Source: Bacteroidota bacterium (GTDB lineage: Bacteria; Bacteroidota; Bacteroidia; Bacteroidales; Lentimicrobiaceae). Taken from it: a stretch of 64,000 nucleotides of DNA. A program made the translations under genes and the position numbers. The notes under the pieces are model-generated. The model searched no databases. It was not told where the DNA came from and was given only the letters and a program-made list of their open reading frames with translations. This document shows, piece after piece, positions 18,266 to 29,500 of the stretch (its first letter is position 1; every line of letters starts with the position of its first letter). Location: NCBI GenBank assembly GCA_023417935.1, contig JAEZDY010000022.1:21531-85530 (forward strand), given 5' to 3'.

Positions 18266-21200
18266 GCTCGATGGTTTTAAGATCTTTATTATTATGCACT
18301 GCATTCTCTCTCCACATCGCCTGGAACAGAGGTACAACAAATATGGTCATCACTTGTATTATCATTCCACCAAACGTAGGAATAGCCATCGGAACCATAA
18401 TGTCAGCCCCTTTACCGGTAGACGAAAGAACAGGCAGCAGTGCTATTACAGCTACTGCCGTTGTCATCATAGCAGGCCTTACTCGTTTTAGCCCTGCTTC
18501 AACCACTGCTTCGCGAACTTCATGCACTGTTGACGGCTGTCGTTCCTCAAAAACCTGGTGTATATAAGTACCCATTAGCACCCCATCGTTGGTTGCTATC
18601 CCGAACAGTGCAATGAACCCTACCCAAACTGCCACACTAAGGTTGATGGTATGTATCTGGAACATATCGCGGAGGTTAACCCCGGCAATTGCAAAATCCA
18701 GGAACCAGGGTTGGGAGTACAACCAGATCATAATAAATCCGCCGGCAAATGCTACGAAGACGCCCGAGAAGTGAATGAACGAAGCCGTTATAGTTTTAAA
18801 CTGGAAAAATAGTAACAGGAAAATTATGATAAGGCTTATAGGTATTACAATTGATAGTCGCTTGGTTGCCCTGAGCTGCTGCTCATAGTTGCCGGCGAAG
18901 TTGTATGAAACACCCGGTGTTGTCTCAATTTCTCCTGATGAGGTCTTTTCCTGCAAAACTTTTGCAGCATCCTCAATAACATCCACTTCCGCTTTGCCCT
19001 CAATTTTATCGAAGATTACATACCCAACCAGAAATGTATTTTCACTTCTTATCATCTGGGCACCACGTGTATATTCAATATCAACCAATTCTCCCAATGG
19101 CACCTGCACACCTGACATTGACGGTATAAGTATTCGCTTAAGGTCTTCAGGATTATCCCTCAACTCCCTGGCATATCTTACCCTCATTGGGAAACGCTCG
19201 CGGCCTTCAACGGTATTTCCCAACGACATACCACCAATAGCTACCTGGAGTATTTCCTGTACATCGTTCACCGTCATGCCATATCTTGCCATGGCATCAC
19301 GATTAAGTTTAATTTCTAAATACGGAGCTCCAACGGCCCTATCATAGAAAACTGATGATGCTTTGATAGATGGAACTTCCTTCAAAGCTTTTTCATACTG
19401 CATACCCGCTTTTTCTATGGTTTCAAGGTCAGGCCCGTAAATCTTGAGTCCCATCGGTGCACGCATTCCCGTGGAAAGCATCACCAGTCTGGTTTCAATA
19501 GGCTGAAGTTTAGGTGCTGATGTAAGCCCCGGAATGTTGGTAACTTTCACTATCTCATCCCATATGTCATTGGGGTTCTTAATGTGCGATCTCCATTGCC
19601 TGTAGTATTCTCCTTTGTTATCAGCAATCAAACTGTCGGCAGGAAATATTCTGAAGGCTTCGTTTTCCGGATTGTAAGTCCTTCCACTCTTCAACATGAA
19701 GTTGCCATCCCTGTCAACTTTAAACCTCATCCGATGGCCGTTCTCATCAAGGATATACTCTGATCGGTAATTGATTGTATTTTCAAACATCTGCACAGGT
19801 GCAGGGTCAAGTGATGAATTCACTCGTCCCCATTTGCCTACCGCTATTTCAACTTCGGGAATTGCAGTAAGCCTCTTGTCGAGGGTTTCAATATACTCCA
19901 GATTTTTGCTGATACTGGAGTGCGGCATACTGGTAGGCATCAGGAGGAATGATCCTTCATTCAGCGACGGCATAAACTCTTTGCCCGTTCCCGGGAAGGT
20001 TCTGACTGGTCCCTGCCACAAAGAAGTTTCCCTGAAAGTTTTCCATCCAATCCTCTGCAGACCGTTGGCGGCAAACCCGAATATCTTATCAAACCCCTGC
20101 CATACAAGAAGGCCGAATAGCAAGGTGAAAGCAGGCAGGAGCAGGAATTTCCATTTATTCTCAAGCCCCCACCTAAGTATAGGCTCATAATAATGTACCA
20201 GCGACATAAGTGCCAGAAGGATTACAGCAATGATGATACCGACAAAAATGAAATTTGCGAATCCTGAATTATGCGCCCCCAGTGGCAGCCATTCAACAGC
20301 CAGGTAAAATACAGCCACCAGCACTGTAATAGCAATGTTAATGTAATTTGCATACTCTTTCTTTGATTCAGGCCAGCGGGGTTCAAGCAGGTTATTGATT
20401 CCAATAAGAATAAGAGCCAATGCTACCCATGTTCCCCATGCGATAATCAGAAACAGGCCCCCGGCAATTAAAATGTAGTTGAAGCTCCTTCTTGCCTTTT
20501 TAGTATCAATCCTGATGTTAAAGAAAAGATAAACAAGGGTGGGTAATACAATAATACCCAGCAGGAATGCAGAGATCAGAGCAAAGGTTTTGGTGAATGC
20601 AAGTGGATGAAACAATTTACCTTCCTGTGCCTCCATAGCGAATACGGGAAGAAAGCTCACTATAGTGGTTGCAATGGAAGTTACAACGGCAGCACGAACT
20701 TCAGTGGTGGCATCGTAAATAACTGACAAGAGTTTTTTGCCCCTGATTCCTTTATTTTCAGGCATTTCGAGGTGCCGAAGTATATTTTCAACATCCACAA
20801 TGCCAATATCAACCATCACACCAATGGCTATAGCAATACCTGACAATGCTACAACATTTGCATCAACCCCGAAGTATCGCATCAGGATAAAGGTCATTAA
20901 CACCCCTATGGGCAACAACGCTGCAACTATCAGTGATGCCCTGAGGTTAAGCACCAATACAATGATCACAATAATGCTAATGAGAATTTCGTGCGATAGT
21001 GCCGATTCAAGTGTTCCGATGGTTTCTTTAATCAGGCCGGTCCTGTCGTAAAAGGGGACTATTGTAACTTTTGAAACACTACCGTCAGCCAGGGTTTTTT
21101 GAGGGAGTCCGCCTTCAATTTCCCTGATCTTTTCTTTCAGGTTGTTGATTACCTCAAGCGGGTTTGAACCATACCGGGCAACTACTACCGCACCAACTGC

Positions 21201-22103
21201 TTCTACCCCGGACTTATCAAGTCCGCCGCGACGGGTTGCAGGTCCAAAGGAGGTTACAGCAATGTCCTTTATACGAACAGGAATATTATTGCGCACGGCA
21301 ACAACTGAATTTTCAAGGTCACTCAGGTTTTTCACATAACCCAGTCCCCTGATGATATACTCAACACTGTTCAGTTCAATGGTTTCAGCTCCTATGTCGA
21401 GGTTACTCTTACTTACGGCGTTCATAACATCCATCACCGTAACTCCATAGGCTTTCATGGCTTCAGGATTGATGTCAACCTGGTATTCCTTTGTAAATCC
21501 TCCCACTGAAGCAACCTCTGCAACTCCTTCTGCTGTAGCCAATCCATATTTTACATAGAAATCCTGGATGGTGCGCAGCTCTTCAGGACTCCATCCACCA
21601 GAAGGTAAGCCTGTTGAAGGATTGCGACCTTCAAGGGTATACCAGTATATCTGTCCGAGTGCAGTGGCATCAGGGCCAAGAGTAGGGGAGACACCCTCCG
21701 GTAATGTTCCGGCTGGTAGTGAATTGAGTTTCTCAAGAATACGTGTTCGGCTCCAGTAAAATTCAATGTCATCTTTGAAGATGATATAAATGAACGACAT
21801 GCCAAACATGGAAGTACTACGTATCGTTCTAACTCCGGGAATCCCCAGCATTGCAGTTGTCAATGGATAAGTAATCTGATCCTGTATATCCCTGGGCGAT
21901 CGTCCCATCCACTCTGTGGCCACGATCTGTTGGTTGTCCCCAATATCCGGAATAGCATCAACGGGAACCGGATTGCGTGGTAGAAAGCCTGTTTCCCAGC
22001 TAAATGGAGAATAGCTGATGCCAAGGCCAATAAAAGCAATCAGGATAAGAAAGGTAATCAGCCTGTTCTCCAGAAAATATTTGACCAATCGGTTAAATAT
22101 CAT
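18258..22103 (-). CDS. cusA: Heavy-metal RND efflux pump CusA/CzcA family (Cu/Ag-type)
   Basis: A 1281-residue inner-membrane proton/metal antiporter, longer than the ~1040-residue E. coli CusA. HME-RND signatures include the N-terminal membrane helix, the DIGIVDVENILRHLE segment of TM4 with its proton-relay acids, and GIATNDGVLMGTYIHQVF. Methionines at the three sites that bind Cu(I) in CusA appear kept (LLMPTSMP, VQMFENTI, VMLSTGM). Extra length comes from two places: a membrane insert after TM6 (roughly residues 535-660, several added helices) and an insert of about 60 residues in the porter domain after VQMFENTI. First gene of the efflux operon. No regulator is visible nearby. Confidence 0.9.
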   Translation of the reverse strand: MIFNRLVKYFLENRLITFLILIAFIGLGISYSPFSWETGFLPRNPVPVDAIPDIGDNQQIVATEWMGRSPRDIQDQITYPLTTAMLGIPGVRTIRSTSMFGMSFIYIIFKDDIEFYWSRTRILEKLNSLPAGTLPEGVSPTLGPDATALGQIYWYTLEGRNPSTGLPSGGWSPEELRTIQDFYVKYGLATAEGVAEVASVGGFTKEYQVDINPEAMKAYGVTVMDVMNAVSKSNLDIGAETIELNSVEYIIRGLGYVKNLSDLENSVVAVRNNIPVRIKDIAVTSFGPATRRGGLDKSGVEAVGAVVVARYGSNPLEVINNLKEKIREIEGGLPQKTLADGSVSKVTIVPFYDRTGLIKETIGTLESALSHEILISIIVIIVLVLNLRASLIVAALLPIGVLMTFILMRYFGVDANVVALSGIAIAIGVMVDIGIVDVENILRHLEMPENKGIRGKKLLSVIYDATTEVRAAVVTSIATTIVSFLPVFAMEAQEGKLFHPLAFTKTFALISAFLLGIIVLPTLVYLFFNIRIDTKKARRSFNYILIAGGLFLIIAWGTWVALALILIGINNLLEPRWPESKKEYANYINIAITVLVAVFYLAVEWLPLGAHNSGFANFIFVGIIIAVILLALMSLVHYYEPILRWGLENKWKFLLLPAFTLLFGLLVWQGFDKIFGFAANGLQRIGWKTFRETSLWQGPVRTFPGTGKEFMPSLNEGSFLLMPTSMPHSSISKNLEYIETLDKRLTAIPEVEIAVGKWGRVNSSLDPAPVQMFENTINYRSEYILDENGHRMRFKVDRDGNFMLKSGRTYNPENEAFRIFPADSLIADNKGEYYRQWRSHIKNPNDIWDEIVKVTNIPGLTSAPKLQPIETRLVMLSTGMRAPMGLKIYGPDLETIEKAGMQYEKALKEVPSIKASSVFYDRAVGAPYLEIKLNRDAMARYGMTVNDVQEILQVAIGGMSLGNTVEGRERFPMRVRYARELRDNPEDLKRILIPSMSGVQVPLGELVDIEYTRGAQMIRSENTFLVGYVIFDKIEGKAEVDVIEDAAKVLQEKTSSGEIETTPGVSYNFAGNYEQQLRATKRLSIVIPISLIIIFLLLFFQFKTITASFIHFSGVFVAFAGGFIMIWLYSQPWFLDFAIAGVNLRDMFQIHTINLSVAVWVGFIALFGIATNDGVLMGTYIHQVFEERQPSTVHEVREAVVEAGLKRVRPAMMTTAVAVIALLPVLSSTGKGADIMVPMAIPTFGGMIIQVMTIFVVPLFQAMWRENAVHNNKDLKTIEHD

Positions 22104-22195
22104 TGACTAAAAGGATTTTAATTCATTGCATAAGTATTAAGTACTAAATGAATTAAAATGTTCCGGGCAGTGAGTTAATTTTGGTTTTGCAAGCA

Positions 22196-22223
22196 TAAAA
22201 AAGAGACGGCATAAAGCCGTCTC
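22196..22223 (-). terminator. Rho-independent terminator (minus strand)
   Basis: On the minus strand GAGACGGC, a TTTAT loop and GCCGTCTC form a perfect 8-bp stem followed by TTTTTTAT. It lies 30 bp past the stop of the 1347-residue secreted protein and would end that transcript before the cus operon. Confidence 0.88.
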
Positions 22224-22252
22224 ATCCTAGGTTGGCCGGGGGTGACCTTAAC

Positions 22253-25200
22253 CTATCTCATGAATAACTTCTGGGAATATACAACCCCATTACTCATAAA
22301 CCGGGCAACATAAACCCCTGCCGGCACATTGATGCTGATTTCCCCATGACCTGTGAGATCTTGTTTAACCATTATTTTTCCTTGAAGGTTTAAGAGCGTG
22401 AAAGTGTATTTTTCACTATCAGTTGGGCGCACAGAGATTGTACTTCCGTTGTACCATATACCGGCTAATGGGGTTAGAATGTTGGTTGTATTGATGGTTT
22501 GCAGGTTAATGAAGAGCACTTCACCAACGCCTCCTGCCGGATTGCGTGTATCGGTCATTCCCCACACACCTGTGGGCATTCCGTAAGTGTTCACCAACGA
22601 GCGGTTTTCATTGGAGTAAACTTTTATGATCTGCACACCTTCAGAGTTAGTGTTTGGTACAATACCTCCCCATGAACCGTTTTCTCCTGCAACAATATTG
22701 GCATAAAAAGGTGCATATACTCCGGTAGCAGCGAAGTCAATGCCTGTTGTTTCAATACTTGTTCCAAAGAGCGGACGTTCATTAGAATTGTAGAGGAATA
22801 CAAAGTCGCCTGCAGCATCATAACTTGTGCCCCTTATGGCAGTACCGCCGTTAACACCTGGCTCTGTTGTGAATTCTAACACAGTTGTATAATCAGCACT
22901 GGTTAGGTATTTGTCAATATCGGTTCCTTCATTTCCATCGTTTATCATTACACGCATGTATAGTTGGTTTCCAATAGCAAACCGTTGGTTATTCACCGGC
23001 TCAAGCATAAACCAGCCTGTATAGTTGCCATCATTATCAGTAATGAATTCACCATACTGCCCCGGGGTCCCTAGTGAATTACCGGTGGTGCGGGCAAATG
23101 TTCCGTCAGCATTCACTAGTATAGGATAACCTACACCTGTGTATGTAGCCTCGTCTGATTCCACCACAGCCTTATTGTAATATCGGTATGTAGATGAAGG
23201 GTTCAGATTTTCAAGTGTTGCCCTGAAAGCCAGTGGAACACGGTTATTGTTGCTTTCGCCTCCTTGTATATAAATTGGCAACAATACATCAGCCAATTGT
23301 GGTTGAGGTGGAAGTTGTACTGATCCGCTGAGTGCTGTTGAAGCTGCATCCACACCACCACCACTGTGAATTATGTTTTCGTTGTATGCTCCTGCCACTA
23401 AACCGGCTACCAGCCTTGTATAGATAGTTAATGGTTGTGCGGTGATAATGCCATCAGCAAAAGGCACCTGCAATGAAGCTACAAAGGTTGTATTATCAAG
23501 TGACAATTCATAACTATCGGGAGCGGTAACATCAATATTGCCGCTTCCTACCAGGTTCCCGGCAGTTAATACATACGATAGTGATTCAGAGGGACCATTC
23601 TGTTCAATATAACTGAACCCTGATAGTGAATCGGGTGTTGCGGTTATTGCAGGAACAGGGGGAGGCAGCAGGTCAAGCACCAGTTCGTTGGCATCACCAC
23701 CCACCGGGTTACGGGTGTCGGTTTCTCCCCACACACCATTGGCAGAAGTCCAAAAAGTAACAACACTTCCATCAGTAAGACTACGTTCCTCAATTCTTAG
23801 TACACCTGAAGGAAGCACATTGGGTATTATGCCTCCCCAGGAACCGTTGGTGGCCGCAACCTCTGCAGTATAGAAGTCAACATACGAACCCGCAGCATCA
23901 TAGTCAATACCTGTGGTTTCAATACTTGTGGTAAACAATGGCCTGCCGGTGCCTGCCTCGTTGTTGAACAGGTAAATCATATTACCTGAAGCTGAAGCAG
24001 ATACAGCCCTAATGCCTGTTCCGGTATCTGGATCATTGTCAGTTCCAAAGTTAATTACTGATGCAGCAGTAGAAGTAGTGAGCCTGTAAGCACAAGTAGT
24101 GCCGCCATTACCATTGTTAAGCATCAGTCGCATATGTAGTGTATTACCCGGTGTAAAGCGGGCATCACCTGTTGATTCAATCATCAGCCAGCCGCTCCAT
24201 GCACCTGTTTCATCAGCTGTTAGTTCTCCATAACCGGCAGTCATTGTAGGCGTTTCAGACCTTGAGAATATGCCCGTGCTGTTAGCTATGATCATTGTCC
24301 CTGCACCATCAGCATCAGGCAGGTCGCTTTCAAGTACTGCACCGTTGTAGTAACGGTAAGTAGCACCTGGCACCAGATTGTTGATACTCATATAAAATGC
24401 CATGGGTACTCGCTGTGCATTCGTTCCGTTTATTCCCTGCATGTATTCTGGTACAACTTCCGAAGCTAATACCGGCGCAGGAGCAGTTACCTGTCCTGAA
24501 CAGGTCACGCTTACCTGGGGAGCGTTACCCCCCGAGTGTGTAATTGTTTCATTGTTGTAATTACCAAAGGCCAGACCGGCTTTTAATCTTACATGAATGG
24601 TAACCGGCTGGTTGGTAATTACACCTCCTGCATAAGGTAAGGCAACACTGGTTAACCAGTTAGTACCATCTGTTGATATCTCAAAACTGGCAGGAGCTTC
24701 TATGTTGATATTGCCTGTTCCTATAAGTTCTGAAGCACTTACAGTATAAGTTTGTGATGTTGAAGGACCATTACCAAGCAGGTAACTGAATCCGGTTAAG
24801 GTTACTGGTGTAACAGTAATTTCTGATAATGGTGTAAGGTCAAGAACAAGAACATTATTTATGCCACCAGCGGGATTCACCGTATTGGTGGTTCCCCACA
24901 TACCATCGGGCGAAGTATTGGCATTAACAATTGTACCATTGGCCAGACTGCGTTCTTCAACACGCTTTACCCCTAAGGCATTTACATTCGGGACTATAGC
25001 CCCCCATGCACCATTAACTCCGGCCACTGAGGTCTGGAAGAATGATGAATATAACAGTGTGGAAAAATCAATGCCTGTGCTTTCAACACTTGTGCCGCAT
25101 AGCGGTCTGCCTGTACCAGCTTCATTGTCGTAAAGCACTGAGAAATTCTTTTGTGTCGCCATGGACTCTCCCCTTATAGCTGTGCCGTCAATGCCGGTAG

Positions 25201-26296
25201 TTCCTTCCGAAAAGCCAAGCACTGTAACACTTTCAGCAGTTGTGAGGTAGTGAACTGCAGTGGTGCCGCCAGCCCCATCGTTCAACCGTATGCGCATAAA
25301 TACCTGGTTGCCCGGCGTGAACCGGGTGTTTGTGGTTGGCTCGGTAATAAACCAACCTGTATAATTTCCTGAAGCATCTGTTGTAAACTCACCATATTCA
25401 CCGGCAGTAGTAAATGAGCCAACAGCTGATCGTGTAAAAGTACCATTGGAACTAACATAGATTATAGCACCAGCACCTGCTGCAGTAGCATTATCGGTAC
25501 CAGTAACTGCCATGTTGATATAGCGGTAGGTGGTTGAAGGCAACAAGTAACTGATGGTTGCCCTGAAAGCAAATGGCAGTCGGTTGTTGGCAGGTGTATT
25601 ACCACTCATAAACTGAGGCATCAGAACAGAAGTGATTACCGGTGTGGGACTCCCTGCTGTGCCTGAAAAAGTAACATTCTCAAACCTTATTGTTCCGTCA
25701 GTGGCATAAGAACCTGCTGTTCCGGCATAATCAATGCCATCGGCAAATTCAGTCACCAACCTGATTGCAAAGTTGGGGTTCTGGTTAACACCTGATATAG
25801 CACTGAAGTCAGCACTTCTAAAATACCAATCCGTAGCCGCGGTAATATATCTCCCAGCATCAAATCCTGCAGGCGTGCCATCATTTATATTGGTTGCATT
25901 GCTACTGGTTGCTACAAAGTCCAGCCAGTCGGTACCGTTAAGCGTATATTTCAGCCTGGTACGGTTGGCCGCTGTATTGCTATTGCGGTTTTCCCATGAT
26001 ACCAGTATGCTGTTGAAACCCAGCGTTGATACACTGAATTGCACACCGGCAGTTCCGCTTGCTGTTCCCTGAACAGGGTAACCGGTAGTGCTCCATGCAT
26101 AAAGGGCAGGATTTCCTGTTGCATAAGAACCGGTGGTTCCTCCTATGGTGGCAGCAGTTCCGCCTCCCGTTGAAGGTGTAAGGTTCTGCTGGTCAAAGTT
26201 CCACTGTGCAATGGTTGTCTGGGCTCGTACCGGCATAATACCGGCAAACATTATTATGGCAAGTAATAACGGAATTAAAAAGTAGTTTTTTTTCAT
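22253..26296 (-). CDS. Large modular secreted protein, three ~270-residue modules, type IX sorting domain
   Basis: A 1347-residue exported protein with a signal peptide ending at VRAQ. Residues ~25-210 form a lectin/anchor-like N-domain (TTIAQWNFDQQ, NRNSNTAANR, shared with the 690-residue paralogue). Three copies of one module follow, starting near LMPQFMSGN, VVPEYMQGING and LLPIYIQGGE. Each holds TYRYYN/TYRYIN, GEFTTD-type, RFTPGN, LYMRV/FMRI, GTGRPL, ETTGIDF and NGSWGGIVPN. The modules are separated by ~110-residue Ig-like units (LTGFSY..NGPS.S..Y). The type IX sorting domain is at the end (RPTDSEKYTFTLLNLQGKIMV, then KLFMR). No catalytic residues were recognised. Surface binding or structural roles are possible. 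It is third in transcription order of three tandem paralogues. Confidence 0.85.
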   Translation of the reverse strand: MKKNYFLIPLLLAIIMFAGIMPVRAQTTIAQWNFDQQNLTPSTGGGTAATIGGTTGSYATGNPALYAWSTTGYPVQGTASGTAGVQFSVSTLGFNSILVSWENRNSNTAANRTRLKYTLNGTDWLDFVATSSNATNINDGTPAGFDAGRYITAATDWYFRSADFSAISGVNQNPNFAIRLVTEFADGIDYAGTAGSYATDGTIRFENVTFSGTAGSPTPVITSVLMPQFMSGNTPANNRLPFAFRATISYLLPSTTYRYINMAVTGTDNATAAGAGAIIYVSSNGTFTRSAVGSFTTAGEYGEFTTDASGNYTGWFITEPTTNTRFTPGNQVFMRIRLNDGAGGTTAVHYLTTAESVTVLGFSEGTTGIDGTAIRGESMATQKNFSVLYDNEAGTGRPLCGTSVESTGIDFSTLLYSSFFQTSVAGVNGAWGAIVPNVNALGVKRVEERSLANGTIVNANTSPDGMWGTTNTVNPAGGINNVLVLDLTPLSEITVTPVTLTGFSYLLGNGPSTSQTYTVSASELIGTGNINIEAPASFEISTDGTNWLTSVALPYAGGVITNQPVTIHVRLKAGLAFGNYNNETITHSGGNAPQVSVTCSGQVTAPAPVLASEVVPEYMQGINGTNAQRVPMAFYMSINNLVPGATYRYYNGAVLESDLPDADGAGTMIIANSTGIFSRSETPTMTAGYGELTADETGAWSGWLMIESTGDARFTPGNTLHMRLMLNNGNGGTTCAYRLTTSTAASVINFGTDNDPDTGTGIRAVSASASGNMIYLFNNEAGTGRPLFTTSIETTGIDYDAAGSYVDFYTAEVAATNGSWGGIIPNVLPSGVLRIEERSLTDGSVVTFWTSANGVWGETDTRNPVGGDANELVLDLLPPPVPAITATPDSLSGFSYIEQNGPSESLSYVLTAGNLVGSGNIDVTAPDSYELSLDNTTFVASLQVPFADGIITAQPLTIYTRLVAGLVAGAYNENIIHSGGGVDAASTALSGSVQLPPQPQLADVLLPIYIQGGESNNNRVPLAFRATLENLNPSSTYRYYNKAVVESDEATYTGVGYPILVNADGTFARTTGNSLGTPGQYGEFITDNDGNYTGWFMLEPVNNQRFAIGNQLYMRVMINDGNEGTDIDKYLTSADYTTVLEFTTEPGVNGGTAIRGTSYDAAGDFVFLYNSNERPLFGTSIETTGIDFAATGVYAPFYANIVAGENGSWGGIVPNTNSEGVQIIKVYSNENRSLVNTYGMPTGVWGMTDTRNPAGGVGEVLFINLQTINTTNILTPLAGIWYNGSTISVRPTDSEKYTFTLLNLQGKIMVKQDLTGHGEISINVPAGVYVARFMSNGVVYSQKLFMR

Positions 26297-26433
26297 GGCT
26301 TATAATTTTTGTTACTCAACATATATGTCCTGATACCCCGCGTAGCAGAAGATATATCTTACCCAATTTATTGGTAAGTATATGTTAATCAGAAAAAAGC
26401 CTGAAAGGTAACCCCCTGTAGTGGTTTTTTACT

Positions 26434-26470
26434 AAAAAAATTAACCCCGCCGCTTTACAGGCAGGGTTAA
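26434..26470 (-). terminator. Rho-independent terminator (minus strand)
   Basis: Arms TTAACCC..GCC and GGC.GGGTTAA pair around a GCTTTACA loop with one mismatch. On the minus strand a run of seven T follows. It is placed ~75 bp past the stop codon of the 1439-residue secreted protein. Confidence 0.8.
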
Positions 26471-26542
26471 TTTCTATTAGTCAGAGTGTTTTTGTTCCTT
26501 CATTCCGGTTCAATTAACCGGATAAAGTGGTTCTAACAAACT

Positions 26543-29500
26543 TTACTTAATAAATAATTTAACAGCATGTACGCCGCTATTGTGCTGCAGGCGAATAATA
26601 TACACACCGGCAGGCATCTGACTGCGGATCACACTGTTACCATTTAATGAATAGTTTGCCATACGGCTTCCGCTAAGGTTCCATATGCTCAGGTTATAAG
26701 TACCTGTAACAGCAGGTTCTACAACTATCTCGTTTCCACGACTCCATATCCTGCCGAAATCTACCGCAAGGTCATTAACCGAAATCACTTTGAGGTTGAG
26801 GAATAGTGCTGAGTCCACACCACCAGTTGGGTTGCGGGTGTCAGTACCTGCCCATATACCTGATGGTACAGTGTAGGTTTTAACTACTGAACCGTCGGCA
26901 TTGGAATGCACGTTGATCATCTGGATACCGTTGGCATTTACATTGGGCACAATGCCACCCCATGATCCGCTTACCCCGCTGATGTCCTCACAGTAGAATG
27001 GCGCATAAACTCCGGGACTGCAAAAGTCAATACCGCTACTCTCGATGTGGGTTCCGTATAATGGACGTGATGTGCTGTCAACATTATCATAAAGGAATAC
27101 AAAGTCGCCTGGTGCATCATTGCTGATTGCATGTACAGCCGTTCCCATAGTAGGCAATGATTCAGTACCGAACTGCAGCACAGTAACAGCTTCTTCAGAA
27201 GTGTATCTGGCATCAACTGTTGTACCTTCATTCCCATCGTTCAAAACAATACGCATGTACAATTGATTGCCCGGCGTGAACCTGTCGTTGCCTGAAGGCT
27301 CGGTAATTAGCCATCCACTCCAGCTACCTGAACTATCGGTGGTGAATTCACCATACTGTCCCGGGGTATCAAGGGATGTGGAGGTAGTGCGTGCGAATGT
27401 TCCATCGGCATTGGCAAAAATAGTATTACCGGCACCATTGAAATCAGGTGCATCAGTTGATAATACTACCTTGTTGTAATAGCGATATGTTGCATCAGGC
27501 ATCAGGTAACTCAATGTTACATGGTATGCAAAAGGTATCCTGTTGATGTTGGTACCATTGACACCTTCCATGTATTGTGGCAGAATGATGGATGAAATGC
27601 CCGGTAAGGCTGATGTGGTAACAGTACCACTAACAGTTACAGTAGCCTCAGGTGCACCACCGCCTGTATTGGTGATTACTTCATTATTATACTCGCCCAT
27701 TGGCAGACCTATGCGTAAGCGCACATAGATGTTTACAGGCTGACCTGTAACTACACCATCAGCAAACGGCACTTCGAGCCCGGAAGTATATACTGCATCG
27801 TCAAGCGATACTTCGTAATTTTCAGAAGCAGTAACCACTATGTTGCCGGCACCTTCAAGGTCGATGCCACTTAAAGTGTAAACCTGTGATGTTGATGGAC
27901 CATTTGATTCCACGTAAGTGAAACCAGTAAGCGTTGAAGGTACTACAGTTAACGTAGGTTCTCCTGTTGGCATAAGGTCAATAACAAGTTCAGTATCCTC
28001 ACCTCCCAGTGGGTTACGGGTATCCACATTACCCCATACGCCGTTGGTTGATGTCCACACGTTAACCAATAAACCGGTGGTGCGGCTGAGTTCTTCAATA
28101 CGGCGAACACCTTCGGGCATCACATTGGGCACAATACCGCCCCATGAACCATTTACTCCCGATACATCTGAACCATAGAAATCAGCATAATTGTTGAAAG
28201 TGTTGTAAGGTATACCGGTAGTTTCAATACTTGAACTATAAAGTGGCTGACCTGTTCCGGCCTCATTACCGTAGATATAAACCATGTTTCCTGGCGTTGC
28301 AGGTGAAATGCCACGTATACCTGTTCCGGTAACGTCATTATAAGCCTGACCGAAGTTAACCACGCTTGCTGAAGCATCGGTTGTAATCCTTACAGCAACA
28401 GAAGTTCCACCCATACCATTATTTAGCATGATACGCATGTGAAGGTCGTTGCCCGGTGTAAACCTGTTATCACCGGTTGACTCAACCATAAACCAGCCAC
28501 TGTAGTTACCCATATTATCAGCAGTGAATTCACCATATTGTCCTGAAGTACCCATTGAATTGGTGGTAGTACGTGTAAAAGTACCGTCAGCGTTCACTAA
28601 AATGGTAACACCGGCACCATCGGCTGTGATATCATCTGTGGCAAGTACCGCTTTGTTATAATAACGATAAGTAGCGTTAGGCTTCAGGTATGAAATAGTT
28701 GCATAGAATGACAATGGCAAACGTTGGTTGTTCGTACCGTTAACACCCTGGATATAAGCTGGAACAGTTTCTGCCAGAATTTCAGGTGTAAGGTGAATTA
28801 CCAATACAGAATCAATGCCGTATGCCGGGTTACGTGTATCAGTTAAACCCCATATACCGTCGGCCGATGTCTCAAAGCTAACGATAGCGCCACCGTTAAG
28901 TGCACGTTCTTCAATACGCATTACACCATTGTTGTTCACATTGGGAATAATGCCACCCCATGCACCGTCGTGTCCTGAAACAAATGTTTTGTAGAAAGCA
29001 GGATACTGGTTTATAGTTGTAAAGTCAATACCTGTTGTTTCAATGCTGGTAGCAAACAATGGTCTTCCGGCTCCGGTTTGGTTATCATAAAGCACTGCAA
29101 AGTTTTTGGAGTTTGCCAATGATGTAGCACGTACTGCAGTACCATCCATGTCTGTAGTACCGGTTCCAAACTGAAGCACATGAACAGTTTCTGTGGTAGT
29201 AAGATAATGAACAGCCGATGTACCGCCGGCACCATTGTTCAGGCGAATACGCATGTGCAGGTTGTTACCCGGTGCAAAGCGTTCATTGCCCGATGGTTCG
29301 ATAATAAACCACCCTGTATATGAGCCTGCACCATTTGTAGTAAACTCACCATACTGTCCGGCAGTTGAAAAACTACCTGTTGTACTGCGTGTAAAAGTGC
29401 CATCGGCATTTACAAAGATCAATACACCGGCACCGGAGTATGTAGGTGCGTCGGTGCTATAAACCGCACTGTTCAGATACCTGTATGTTGCATTTGGAAG

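Noticed and set aside
20222..21339. Plus-strand frames within the cusA-like gene
   Set aside because: They are antisense to an intact, strongly conserved RND pump gene and have no domain of their own.
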